From assembly GCA_946415315.1 (NCBI GenBank), contig CAMKRZ010000008.1, positions 29,791 to 93,790 of the forward strand: a DNA stretch of 64,000 nt. The letters are read 5' to 3'. The first letter of the stretch is position 1; every line of letters starts with the position of its first letter. Both the position numbers and the translations under genes were made by a program. Of the stretch, positions 55,701 through 63,398 are shown piece after piece. The stretch is from an uncultured Lachnoclostridium sp. (GTDB lineage Bacteria > Bacillota > Clostridia > Lachnospirales > Lachnospiraceae). The notes beneath the pieces were generated by a model. The model made no database searches and was not told the origin of the DNA. It saw nothing but the letters and a program-made list of their open reading frames with translations.

Positions 55701-55757
55701 GGCGAGAATACAAATCGCCACAACCCAAAAGGTTTTGCTTTTGAAAAATCTGCGCAT
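52746..55757 (-). CDS. Very large membrane-anchored solute-binding protein with carbohydrate-binding-like modules
   Basis: A 1003-aa exported protein, about twice the size of normal sugar-binding proteins. An N-terminal helix (residues 9-30) acts as uncleaved anchor; no lipobox is present. Two beta-sandwich, carbohydrate-binding-like modules follow at about 80-250 (VEVR-like strands, AGFYYINLSYYPDQD) and 290-430 (WIEWEVEVPSDGYYRLTMKTRQNYNRGY). The C-terminal half, from about residue 560, is a family-1-type binding domain (PDTWEDLIAMLSVIQ, GEMPIGFVDF, EESWTFLQWWGS). The start at 55757 follows GGAGG. It opens the operon of two permease pairs. Confidence 0.88.
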   Translation of the reverse strand: MRRFFKSKTFWVVAICILAVAAILIYGKLSGAKTYKDKYADLDINTLISEGRSDTYSAYLLRHSGAAKPQQTIEVPLDAIVAANSSNYKYASIGGVDNALVSYEGGAVELRANVPEAGFYYINLSYYPDQDKETSRGIEIERVLKINDIMPFSGADAIMLPRVWTDEKEPKKDNQGNEIRPAQVELPRWEDVSLCDELGYVDTPYCFYFDQGENRIRFEAKQETLILRSLVLSPVKDYPTYAEYIAGADTSSAATDFGTKVQGEKSRARSSQSLYSTYDRSSAGTEPYDVKHQVINMGGGQNWKYAGQWIEWEVEVPSDGYYRLTMKTRQNYNRGYVSCRSMYINGEIPFKEVSAIKFDFDNDWQMLTLSDDDGNPYLFRLNAGVNRIRLQVTLGAIGDILNEMTDSVYRMNQVYRRILVYTGTEPDPDRDYNIDKEYPDVISTMRTEVKVLYKIIDELVEYTGESGQQVSSLLTLATQLERFVEDPDKIPGGLSTFKLNVSSLGTSILNLRESNLDIDYMIVSGTKYDIPDDSVSWLDKAAHEIRSFLASFVIDYNAIGNVYEDSDDMKVITVWIFAGRDQCTILKDMIDDDFVGTYNIGVNVDLMTAAVLLPATVAKTGPDVALNVASGEPVNYALRGASIDLTQFKGDASKGIKSFEECFSEFMPSSYVPYKYTYKDENNQEHEGVFGLPETQYYNLMFYRTDILEELKLEIPDTWEDLIAMLSVIQNANMNVGVPSTERKINGVTNPDMNGFFAQLYQRNGKLYNDNGSRVLLDGDIAVEAFEYYTMFFTHYKTPTDYNFVDRFRTGEMPIGFVDFNNFNTLVVSAPEIRGLWDMAVLPGTPVVDENGDPVDADGDGKQDINRSCGCWGTCAMILGTTEYPEESWTFLQWWGSSKVQARYGKELEAVMGESARYASANIEAFNQLAWSTAQREMLLEQWNWVVGTPEVPGGYYTNRHIINAIRKVMNQNMDPRETLLDYTRDINDELIKKRKEFGLPTE

Positions 55758-56110
55758 TGCTTCCTCCGTTCCTGCCTTTACAGAGCATAAGCCCGCAATT
55801 TCGCCATTTTTTGACAAAACGGGGGCTTAATCGGGAATAATTTAAGGTAATTGTACTAAAAACCACTTGCAATTGCATATCAATTTTTGCTATATTTAAG
55901 TCAAAACTTGCGAATTTGTGCTATTTCTTTATAGGTGCCTTTGTTGAAAATGTTTACAAAATCGATTATTTCAGACAAAACCATCGCTTCTTTTTGGTGT
56001 TTTTCACCAAATTCCGGTCGGTATCGGAGCAAAAGCAGCGAAAACCGCTCTGTTTTTGTGCAGTTGCATCACATCAAATAGCAAGAAATGCAAAGTCTCG
56101 GGAGAATAAC
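55758..56110. other. Divergent regulatory region of the sugar uptake locus
   Basis: About 350 AT-rich bases lie between the large binding protein and the AraC gene. Visible are a cre-like site (55945-55958), a palindrome TGCAATTGCA near 55868, a weak minus-strand -10 TACAAT near 55850, and a TAAGCCC/GGGCTTA inverted repeat (55788-55829) in the binding-protein leader. No gene is supported. Confidence 0.6.
55945..55958 (+). promoter_or_regulatory. cre-like catabolite repression site
   Basis: TGAAAATGTTTACA matches the CcpA consensus TGWAANCGNTNWCA at all fixed positions but one (T for C). Its place between the araC gene and the uptake operon fits carbon catabolite control. Confidence 0.45.
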
Positions 56111-57271
56111 ATGGCCAAAAATCTCAAGGGGGCATTCGAATCGGTTCCGTTTCATGAAAACGAATCCCTTCTCATGTACATCAACACGGAAAATGCGGAT
56201 TTTGACACGCACTGGCACCCTGCCGCCGAACTCATCATGCCGATTGAGAACGGTTATCAGGTGACGATCGGGCGCCAGGTCTACCGCCTGAAAGAACGCG
56301 ATATCCTGTTCATCCCGCCCGGAGAGCTTCATTCCCTGCAGGCTCCTCCCGGCGGTAAGCGCATGGTCTTTCTGTTCAACTTCACGCCGATCTGTTCATT
56401 GCGGGATTTCTCCTCTCTCCTGCCGGTGCTCGCCCAGCCTATGCTGATCCCACACAATGAGAGCAACGTTTCCGGTACGCTCGGTGACGCGAAGTCCGGT
56501 CTCCGCACTGCCGGATCCGGCAGCCGGTTTGCCGACGCGCTGTACGATCTTCAGGCGGGCATGCGCGCGGAAGACGGTACCCACCGTTTCCCGGATCGGG
56601 AAGATTCCAAAGCTGCCGTCCAGCACGGCAACGGATTCGCGAATCCCTCTGTGAAGGACGTAGATCTCCATGCGGAGATCGAGCGGTTGTTGCAGCGGAT
56701 CATCGACATTTACCCGGACCGCAGCGAACCGCTGCGCGTCCCGATGATCTACTCCTACCTGATCCAGTTTTTCGTGTGTCTCGGGCGGCACAGGATCCGC
56801 CGTGACATGCTGACGCCGGACTCCAAAACGCGCCGGCAGTCAGACTGCTACGAGCGTCTCAACGCCTCGCTGAACTTCATCAACTCAAACTATATGAACG
56901 ATATTTCCGTAGAGGATGCCGCGCGGGCCGCCGGCTTCAGCAAGTTTCATTTTTCGAGACTGTTTAAGCAGTTTACCGAGCAGACATTCTGTGAATATCT
57001 GAACCAGCGCCGCATCAGCGCTGCGGAGACTCTCCTGCTGAACCCGCGCCTGTCGGTCACCGACGTCGCGCTGCAGAGCGGTTTCTCCTCGCTCTCCACC
57101 TTCAACCGGACATTCCGCGCACTGAAATCGTGCACGCCGTCCGAGTTCAAGGCGTACCATCAGCGGCGCGGTTTGCGCATCCGACGCCACGGTAGCAGTT
57201 CGTCCGCATCGCCGGAACCTGCGATGCCTGAACCTGCAGTCCGTGAGACCGCATCCGCCAAGAGTTTCTGA
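56111..57271 (+). CDS. AraC-family transcriptional regulator
   Basis: A 386-aa regulator. The N-terminal cupin ligand-binding part (DTHWHPAAELIMPIENGYQVTIG near residue 33 and FIPPGELHSLQAPPGG near 70) is followed by a variable insert and two helix-turn-helix units at the C-terminus (ISVEDAARAAGFSKFHFSRLFKQFTEQTF and LSVTDVALQSGFSSLSTFNRTFRAL). The start at 56111 follows GGGAGAA; the upstream part of the ORF track entry is non-coding. Being divergent from the sugar uptake operon, it is its likely activator. A strong terminator follows. Confidence 0.92.
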   Translation: MAKNLKGAFESVPFHENESLLMYINTENADFDTHWHPAAELIMPIENGYQVTIGRQVYRLKERDILFIPPGELHSLQAPPGGKRMVFLFNFTPICSLRDFSSLLPVLAQPMLIPHNESNVSGTLGDAKSGLRTAGSGSRFADALYDLQAGMRAEDGTHRFPDREDSKAAVQHGNGFANPSVKDVDLHAEIERLLQRIIDIYPDRSEPLRVPMIYSYLIQFFVCLGRHRIRRDMLTPDSKTRRQSDCYERLNASLNFINSNYMNDISVEDAARAAGFSKFHFSRLFKQFTEQTFCEYLNQRRISAAETLLLNPRLSVTDVALQSGFSSLSTFNRTFRALKSCTPSEFKAYHQRRGLRIRRHGSSSSASPEPAMPEPAVRETASAKSF

Positions 57272-57287
57272 CCTCACAACAAAACTG

Positions 57288-57311
57288 CCCCGCATGGTTG
57301 ACCATGCGGGG
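57288..57311 (+). terminator. Terminator of the AraC gene
   Basis: CCCCGCATGG-TTGA-CCATGCGGGG is a perfect 10-bp stem followed by TGTTCTT on the plus strand; the A-rich bases before it give a T-run for the convergent minus-strand gene. Confidence 0.85.
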
Positions 57312-57463
57312 TGTTCTTATCGTTCTTATGCTTCTTCGGAAAATGCGGCTTCTCCGCTGTGTTTTCTCCGATCGGCGTTTAGCATTCTGTTGTGTATTGA
57401 TTGCTTTCGCACAACTCTCACAGTGTACCGTTTCCTTTTGCGAAACCGTCACTGTGCACTTGG

Positions 57464-58831
57464 TTACTGCTGCGGAAGTCTCACCGTGGCATCATCCGGA
57501 GTTTCCGCTTCGGCAACGGTATCGTTCACCGCCGCTGCTGCTTCATTTACGGCACCGGGGATGACGCCGCCGGTCCATGCGGAGAAATCACTCGCCGCAT
57601 CATCTGCGGTCTCTTCCACGCGATCCGCGACAGCATTTGCGTTCGCCGCATACTCATTGACTGCCTGTGCGGGAGCCTGGTAAGCAGGCTGCTCCGGTGC
57701 CTGGTAAACAGGTTTCTCAGGAGCCTGGTAAGCGGGCTGCTCCGGTGCCTGGTAAACAGGTTTCTCAGGAGCCTGAGGCGCCTGATATGCAGGCTGCTGC
57801 GACTGCTGCGGTGCCTGGTATGCGGACTGCTGCGGCTGCTGAGGCGTCTGAGGCGCCTGGTATGCAGGCTGCTGCGGTGCCGCAGGCGCGCTGGGAGCCT
57901 GATATGCGGGCTGCTGCGGTGTCTGAGGCGCCTGAGGTGCCTGGTAAGCCGGCTGTTGCGGCGCCTGATATGCAGGTTGCTGCGGTGCCTGAGGTGCCTG
58001 GTAAACCGGCTGCTGAGGTGCCTGGTTAGCTGTCGCAGGATTACCGTACAGAGCTGCCGTCGGGTTCGCATAACCCGCAGCCGGTGCAGCCATATACGGA
58101 TTGGCTCTTGTTACACTGTACGGATTGACCGGCTGCGCACCGTTCATTCCTGCACCGTTCTTCACCTTCGCAGCATACTCGTCAACCCATGCGCAGGCCC
58201 ATCTGACAACAAGCAGTATGAAGATCAGGCCGGTCAGATACAGTCCCGTGTCAAGGTACGAAACCGAGATGCCGACGTTCCCCTTCTTCCAGCTGTCCGA
58301 CGTGTACGGCAAAATGTCGAGCAGAACAACCAAAATGAGACCGGCGGCCGCAAAAAACGCCGTCAGGAAGCCGAATCCCTTCGCGGCCGAAGACCCGCTG
58401 AGAACGAAGATTGCCATCAGCAGAACAAGCAACGAGACCAGTGCGATCAGCACATAACTGGCGATAAACTTGATTGTGAAATCAGCGGTCCACTTGACAT
58501 TTTTCTGCTTGTTCAGATTTTCGATGAGCTTGTAAAGTCGATATCCGACTGCTCCGCAATTGATAAGCGCGCCTACGAAGAACACGCCCCGGTTATTCAG
58601 GAACAGAGCGATCACAAGCACAAACATCGCAGCGATCCCCGCAACCCAGACCCACATGCCTTCACGGGTCGCTTTCTCCTCGAACAACAACTTAAAAACT
58701 TTCCAGAATTTCAGATCACTGTCTTTGCATTCCTGCCACAACGGCATGAAAAACGAGTACAGCTCAGACAACAGGAAGAACAGTATCCACCCCGCCGCTG
58801 CGCGGGAAAACATCTTGCTTTTTGTTACCAT
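57464..58831 (-). CDS. Membrane protein with long YQAPQQPA-type repeat tail
   Basis: A 455-aa protein. The first 240 residues hold about six membrane helices (for example WVWVAGIAAMFVLVIALF). The rest, from about residue 245, is a Pro/Gln/Ala-rich tail of YQAPQQPA and YQAPEKPV repeats ending in an acidic segment. The topology puts the tail probably inside or at the membrane surface. The family is not recognised. The start at 58831 follows AAGGAGG, which rejects the longer ORF-track start. Confidence 0.78.
   Translation of the reverse strand: MVTKSKMFSRAAAGWILFFLLSELYSFFMPLWQECKDSDLKFWKVFKLLFEEKATREGMWVWVAGIAAMFVLVIALFLNNRGVFFVGALINCGAVGYRLYKLIENLNKQKNVKWTADFTIKFIASYVLIALVSLLVLLMAIFVLSGSSAAKGFGFLTAFFAAAGLILVVLLDILPYTSDSWKKGNVGISVSYLDTGLYLTGLIFILLVVRWACAWVDEYAAKVKNGAGMNGAQPVNPYSVTRANPYMAAPAAGYANPTAALYGNPATANQAPQQPVYQAPQAPQQPAYQAPQQPAYQAPQAPQTPQQPAYQAPSAPAAPQQPAYQAPQTPQQPQQSAYQAPQQSQQPAYQAPQAPEKPVYQAPEQPAYQAPEKPVYQAPEQPAYQAPAQAVNEYAANANAVADRVEETADDAASDFSAWTGGVIPGAVNEAAAAVNDTVAEAETPDDATVRLPQQ
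57660..58030 (-). repeat. Pro/Gln-rich coding repeats (YQAPQQPA type)
   Basis: Repeats of about 18 to 24 bases (cctggtaagcgggctgctc-like) encode YQAP-E/Q-Q/K-P units. Similar copies sit next to each other, so copy number is probably variable. Confidence 0.75.
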
Positions 58832-58918
58832 GTCGATACCTCCTTGTGAATTTCGCTGTTTTGCTCCGCCCTCAGCGGAACAAACGGGATCTATGTGAAA
58901 ACGCAAAATCCGTTCTCA

Positions 58919-59749
58919 TCACGATTTGAAGTAAATGTGCGAGTTCGGCTCCGAAGCCTCACTGTTTTTTTCGTCAACCTTTTCACCGGCCTCTTCCGCT
59001 GTCTCCTCGGCAGCCTGCCGCGCTACCACATCCTCAATGTGCACATAGTGGATCAGCAGGGCGCACATCACAACGACAAATGCGTAGTTAAAAACCATAT
59101 ACACAAGCCGTACGCCGTTCAGTCCGTAAAATGCAGCGAGATCCTTCACGACACCCGTGAACACCGTCAGAAACAGAAACAGGTAGATCAGCTGTGTCTC
59201 TTTGTGGTTCTGGAACCGGTCGCACTCGCGAAGAAAACACAGCGTGGAAAACATGAGCGCGGCGCCGGAAATGATCGCAAGTCCGAAATTGATGAAGTAC
59301 TCCGGACCGTACAGCTGAATCCCGTTGGTGTAAAACGGGAGCAGTCGCGCCAGCGCATACAGTGCCGCCCCGGCCGCGGGAAGCGCGACATATTTCAACT
59401 TCACGCGAGGCATCAGCCACCCGAATTTGGAGGCGAGCTTCTTAAGTTCGCTCTTCTTCGAGACCTCGGGTCTCGCGTACGACCACACGATCAGCAGGGA
59501 GATCAGGAGAAACAGATATCCCAGAAACTCCGAAGCAACATCCAGCGTCAAACGTGCTCCCACAACATCCTCCAGGATCATCCGCTGCGTCACGTCCCCG
59601 TAATTCTCCGCGAATTCGTAATCCGGGTACTGCACGTCTGTCTTCACACGCACATCGATGCACAGAAGCAGTGCGCCGAGGATCAACAGGATCAGAGCCG
59701 CGTGGCGCGCGTGGAAAGCGCGAAAAGAATTGTTCCGCAAATCACTCAT
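58919..59749 (-). CDS. Integral membrane protein of unknown function
   Basis: A 276-aa protein with about seven membrane helices (ALILLILGALLLCIDV, FLGYLFLLISLLIVW, YVALPAAGAALYALARL and others) and an acidic C-terminal tail. I do not recognise a family. The ribosome binding site is weak, which leaves the start a little uncertain. It is 87 bases upstream of the repeat-tail membrane protein, so the two may work together. Confidence 0.72.
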   Translation of the reverse strand: MSDLRNNSFRAFHARHAALILLILGALLLCIDVRVKTDVQYPDYEFAENYGDVTQRMILEDVVGARLTLDVASEFLGYLFLLISLLIVWSYARPEVSKKSELKKLASKFGWLMPRVKLKYVALPAAGAALYALARLLPFYTNGIQLYGPEYFINFGLAIISGAALMFSTLCFLRECDRFQNHKETQLIYLFLFLTVFTGVVKDLAAFYGLNGVRLVYMVFNYAFVVVMCALLIHYVHIEDVVARQAAEETAEEAGEKVDEKNSEASEPNSHIYFKS

Positions 59750-59784
59750 AGTTACCAGTCCAAACCTTTGTTTTCAAAGAGTCC

Positions 59785-59803
59785 GCCGGAATCCTCATCC
59801 GGC
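59785..59803 (-). terminator. Possible hairpin after putP
   Basis: GCCGGA-7 bases-TCCGGC lies 47 bases past the putP stop; no T-run follows, so termination here is weak or uncertain. Confidence 0.3.
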
Positions 59804-59849
59804 ACAGCCGAACAACGAAACCCGGGAGGGCTCTCATTTTCCGAATCGA

Positions 59850-61388
59850 TCAGGCCTCGTCCTCCTGCTCAACCATCGCGACCGCCTTATCGAAGAGCTC
59901 CTCCACTTCCTTCGAAGGCTTCGAGGTGCAGAGCGTCACGATAACACAGACGATCAGGCTCACGATGAAGCCGGGGATGATCTCGTACAGGCCGCTGAGC
60001 GTGCCCGTGAAGATCGCGTCTTCTTCGGATAGGATCATTCTGCCGGCGGTTGTAGCCCATGTAATATCCACTACGAAACCGCTGATGATACCGCTGATCG
60101 CGCCGGCATAGTTAAACCGCTTCCAGTACAGCGAGAGAAGGATCGCAGGTCCGAATGCCGCGCCGAACGCGCCCCATGCATTTTCCACGAGATCCATGAT
60201 GCTCTTGTTGCCGATATAGGCGATGAAAAATGCTGCCACACAGATGAACGCCACCACGAAACGACCGGCCCACATGACTTCCTTGTCACTCGCATGTCTG
60301 CGCAGCGGCTTGTAAAGGTCGCTGGAAAATGCGGACGACGAGGTGAGCAGCTGCGAATCCGCCGTGCTCATGGACGCTGCAAGGATAGCCGAGAGCAGCA
60401 CACCCGCGAGGACAGCCGGGAACACGTCACGGACAAGGCGAATGAACACAAGTCCCTTCGTATCGTCGTTCAGAATGTCGCCGAGATACCGGCGCGCTAC
60501 AAGACCCACAACCGTTGCCATCGCAAGGATCAGGAAGGTCCAGAGGATACCGATGATCTGGGAGCGCTTCATCTCCTTCTTCGAGCGGATGGACATGTAG
60601 CGCACAAGGATGTGCGGCATGCCGAAGTAGCCGAGACCCCAGCCGAGACCGCTCAGGATGGTGATGATCGCAGGGCCGTCCAGTTTGCCGGAGCTCAGGA
60701 AATTGTAATAGTTATCGCCGAGCACATGCGTGGGCTCGATAAAGCCTGCGCCCTTCATCACGATGACCGCCACGATCGGCGCTGCCATCAATGCCGCAAG
60801 CATCAGAAGGCCCTGGAAGAAGTCCGTCCAGCACACGGCGTTAAATCCGCCGAGGAACGTGTACGCTACGATGATGATGGCCGCAGCGGCCATAGCCGTC
60901 TTGCGTCCGTCATCCGTAAGGTTGAACACGGTCTTGAAAAGATCACCGCACGCAGAAATGCTCGATGCGGAATAAATGCAGTATACGATAATGAACACGA
61001 TCGCGCAGACCGCCTGAAGAGCAACGTTCTTGCTCAGGAAACGGTTGTTCAGATACTGCGGGATCGTGATGGAATCCTTCGAGGCGATGGAAAATGTACG
61101 AAGCCTCGGCGCTACGAAGAGCCAAGCCAGTATCGTTCCGATGAGCAGACCGACGCTGATCCAGATCTTGCTCATGCCGGCGAAATAGATCGCACCCGGC
61201 AATCCCATCAGTACCCAGGCGCTCATGTCCGACGCACCGGCACTCAGCGCTGCCACGGGACCGCTCATGCCGCGGCCGCCGAGGAAATAATCCTTCTCGC
61301 CGCCGGTTTTCGACTTGATAAAGAAGTAGACGCCGATACCGATCACTAACACAAAGTACACGACAAACGCAATGACTTCCCAGTTCAT
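59850..61388 (-). CDS. putP: Sodium/proline symporter (SSS family)
   Basis: A 512-aa, about 13-helix transporter of the solute:sodium symporter family. PutP-like features include the early AALSAGASDMSAWVLMGLPGAIY segment near residue 47, the FNAVCWTDFFQGLLMLAAL segment near 180 and LSAILAASMSTADSQLLTSSSAF near 325, which form the sodium and proline sites in characterised PutP. Proline is the best guess; other solutes are possible. A promoter candidate lies upstream at 61460-61488. GAGGG precedes the ATG. Confidence 0.9.
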   Translation of the reverse strand: MNWEVIAFVVYFVLVIGIGVYFFIKSKTGGEKDYFLGGRGMSGPVAALSAGASDMSAWVLMGLPGAIYFAGMSKIWISVGLLIGTILAWLFVAPRLRTFSIASKDSITIPQYLNNRFLSKNVALQAVCAIVFIIVYCIYSASSISACGDLFKTVFNLTDDGRKTAMAAAAIIIVAYTFLGGFNAVCWTDFFQGLLMLAALMAAPIVAVIVMKGAGFIEPTHVLGDNYYNFLSSGKLDGPAIITILSGLGWGLGYFGMPHILVRYMSIRSKKEMKRSQIIGILWTFLILAMATVVGLVARRYLGDILNDDTKGLVFIRLVRDVFPAVLAGVLLSAILAASMSTADSQLLTSSSAFSSDLYKPLRRHASDKEVMWAGRFVVAFICVAAFFIAYIGNKSIMDLVENAWGAFGAAFGPAILLSLYWKRFNYAGAISGIISGFVVDITWATTAGRMILSEEDAIFTGTLSGLYEIIPGFIVSLIVCVIVTLCTSKPSKEVEELFDKAVAMVEQEDEA

Positions 61389-61459
61389 AACGCAGACCCT
61401 CGCTTTGTTTTAAAATCTTCAACACGTTACCGTAATGAAGTGCCTTGCTATAATATACT

Positions 61460-61488
61460 AGTTTACCCTAAAGAAGAGAAAAATGCAA
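61460..61488 (-). promoter_or_regulatory. Promoter candidate of putP
   Basis: On the minus strand TTGCAT (61483-61488) and TAAACT (61460-61465) are 17 bases apart; a TATATT follows close by. Confidence 0.5.
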
Positions 61489-61683
61489 GACACGAAATTC
61501 CGCGTTCCTCGACCGTATTTGCCGCTGCACGAACCTCCTGTCAGTGAAAAAACGGCCCTTTGCTTGGCTGTTCGGCAGTTGTGTTCTACCGCAGTAGAAT
61601 TGTTATTTTATCGCTTTTCTATTTTATTACATGGCTTTGAAGCGCAAATCATTCTACAGCGCTCGACTATTATCTTTAAAAAC

Positions 61684-61698
61684 GTCCGATCACCGAAC
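61684..61698 (-). terminator. Weak terminator candidate after cca
   Basis: GTTCG-GTGAT-CGGAC with a wobble pair is followed on the minus strand by GTTTTTAAAG. Confidence 0.4.
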
Positions 61699-61718
61699 TT
61701 CCGTGTCATCACGGCGGT

Positions 61719-63110
61719 TCACTCCGCGGCAAGCCACTCTGTCGCGTACCTCATCAGCGTCTCCCTGGTGTTGGCTTCCGGATTATCCAATACGACCTCG
61801 AGAAGCCGCTTCAATGCCTCCCCGAGTTCCGGCCCGGTCTGATAGCCGAGGCTGATCAGCACTTTTCCGTCGACGGCCAGGTCCCGGATGGAAACGCACT
61901 GTTCCTTCTCCAGGATCCGCTCGAACTCACGCTCGAACCTGTCGACTTCGCGCATGCTTACCTCAAAGTAATCCGGATGCTGGCCTCGGATGTCCGCCCT
62001 CTGTATCGTAAACAGGTACTTCATGCGATCCTTGCCGATCTTGCTCACAAGGTGGCGCACCGCCTTCGGATAATCAACCGCCTTCACAAGATCAAACCGG
62101 CAATCGTGATACAGCACAAGCGCCGTCACCAGATCCGTGGTCTCATTGTCGAACTTCAGGCGGCGCAGTACTTTTCTTGCAATCTCCGCCGAAGCCTTCG
62201 GGTGCCCCTTAAAATGCTGCTTGCCGTGTTTGTCCGTTGTCCTGGACTCCGGCTTGCCGGCATCGTGCAGAAGCATTGTCATATCATACACCATGCGCTC
62301 ATGTTCATCCGCCGCCAGGTAGGCCGGTTCCTCATGCATGGCGAGTAACGTTTTGACCGTATGCACGCCCACTCCATAGAGATGATGAGGATTCTTCTGC
62401 TCCGTCTCCATCATGACATCCCACTCCGGCAGGACGATGCTCGTCGCGCCTGTCTCGTACGCCGTGATCATCAGTTCCGGATGCTCGCCGGCAAGAAGTT
62501 TTACAAGCTCGACACGCACGCGCTCCGCGCTGACCGCCTCAAGTCGCGGTGCCAGTTTCTTCATGGCCGCCAGCGTATGTTCCTCAATCTCAAAACCAAG
62601 CTGCGACGCAAACCTGAGCGCGCGCAGGATCCGAAGCGCATCCTCCGCGAACCGCTCCTCGGGCACGCCCACGCAGCGGATACATTTTCGCGCCAGGTCC
62701 CCCATACCGTCGTAACGGTCGACAAGACCGGTATGCGGATTGTACGCCATCGCATTGATCGTAAAATCTCTGCGCAACAGATCCTCATCAAGATTTCTCG
62801 TGAACGTCACGCTACTCGGGTGACGTCCGTCCTCATATCGGCCATCCACACGGTACGTTGTGACCTCGTACCCGACGTGGTGTTCCATCACGGTCACCGT
62901 GCCGTGCTCAATCCCCGTGTCAATCGTTCTCGGGAAAATGGCTTTCACCTGCTCAGGCGAAGCCGACGTCGTGATATCCCAGTCCTCCGGCTCTCGGCCG
63001 AGCACCGAATCGCGCACGCAACCACCGACGGCGTACGCTTCGTACCCCGCCTGTTCCAGTTTCTCAATGATCCGCACCGCATCCGCGGGCATTTGAATGA
63101 CCGGTTCCAT
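61719..63110 (-). CDS. cca: CCA tRNA nucleotidyltransferase with HD domain
   Basis: A 463-aa enzyme that adds or repairs the 3' CCA end of tRNA. The nucleotidyltransferase core is YAVGGCVRDSVLGREPEDWDITTSA near residue 22, followed by RRDFTINAMAY near 112 and RILRALRFASQLGF near 165. The C-terminal half has an HD domain (LLHDAGKPESRTTDKHGKQHFKGHPKASAEIA near 280), typical of the longer class. GGAGGG precedes the ATG. It has its own promoter and a hairpin in the leader. Confidence 0.93.
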   Translation of the reverse strand: MEPVIQMPADAVRIIEKLEQAGYEAYAVGGCVRDSVLGREPEDWDITTSASPEQVKAIFPRTIDTGIEHGTVTVMEHHVGYEVTTYRVDGRYEDGRHPSSVTFTRNLDEDLLRRDFTINAMAYNPHTGLVDRYDGMGDLARKCIRCVGVPEERFAEDALRILRALRFASQLGFEIEEHTLAAMKKLAPRLEAVSAERVRVELVKLLAGEHPELMITAYETGATSIVLPEWDVMMETEQKNPHHLYGVGVHTVKTLLAMHEEPAYLAADEHERMVYDMTMLLHDAGKPESRTTDKHGKQHFKGHPKASAEIARKVLRRLKFDNETTDLVTALVLYHDCRFDLVKAVDYPKAVRHLVSKIGKDRMKYLFTIQRADIRGQHPDYFEVSMREVDRFEREFERILEKEQCVSIRDLAVDGKVLISLGYQTGPELGEALKRLLEVVLDNPEANTRETLMRYATEWLAAE

Positions 63111-63131
63111 GCGCCCTCCAAATTCGTTTCC

Positions 63132-63152
63132 GCTTTCGCACCTCGCGAAAGC
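63132..63152 (-). other. Perfect hairpin in the cca leader
   Basis: GCTTTCGC-5 bases-GCGAAAGC lies between the cca promoter and start, 20 bases before the ATG. It is the only obvious structure in the leader and might affect translation. Confidence 0.5.
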
Positions 63153-63160
63153 ACACTCTC

Positions 63161-63189
63161 ATTATACCTGCACCCGGGATTCCTTGCAA
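63161..63189 (-). promoter_or_regulatory. Promoter of cca
   Basis: On the minus strand TTGCAA (63184-63189) and a perfect TATAAT (63161-63166) are 17 bases apart. Confidence 0.75.
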
Positions 63190-63237
63190 CCGGTTTCGAA
63201 AGCCGCCCTTCCCGGAGCGCCTGCAACCTGTCTCGAA

Positions 63238-63258
63238 AAGCTGTCCTTCCGACAGCTT
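63238..63258 (-). terminator. Second hairpin upstream of cca
   Basis: AAGCTGTC-5 bases-GACAGCTT is followed by TTC on the minus strand. It backs up the longer structure just upstream. Confidence 0.5.
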
Positions 63259-63288
63259 CCTCACTTTTGTTCCTCTATGCACAAATTC

Positions 63289-63375
63289 AAAAACGCCCCG
63301 ATTCCTTTGGTCACATCCCTCTCAACCGGACAACCGGTACTAAGAGATCAAATCCTATGGGATCAGGGCGTTCTT
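63289..63375 (-). terminator. Long structured terminator of the surface protein gene
   Basis: Two arms of about 30 bases (AACGCCC...AGAG / CTCT...GGGCGTT) pair imperfectly around a CCGG-ACAA-CCGG tip; the minus strand then runs GGGGCGTTTTTG. One position that mismatches on the plus strand becomes a G-U pair on the minus strand, so the minus transcript is the one that folds. Confidence 0.6.
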
Positions 63376-63398
63376 CTATGGTTTGGTCAAGACGTTAA

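Larger units (their letters stand above)
61389..61718. other. Intergenic region between putP and cca
   Basis: About 330 bases hold a putP promoter candidate (61460-61488) and a weak cca terminator (61684-61698). I see no gene; the plus-strand ORFs here have no ribosome binding site and overlap the cca 3' end. Confidence 0.6.
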
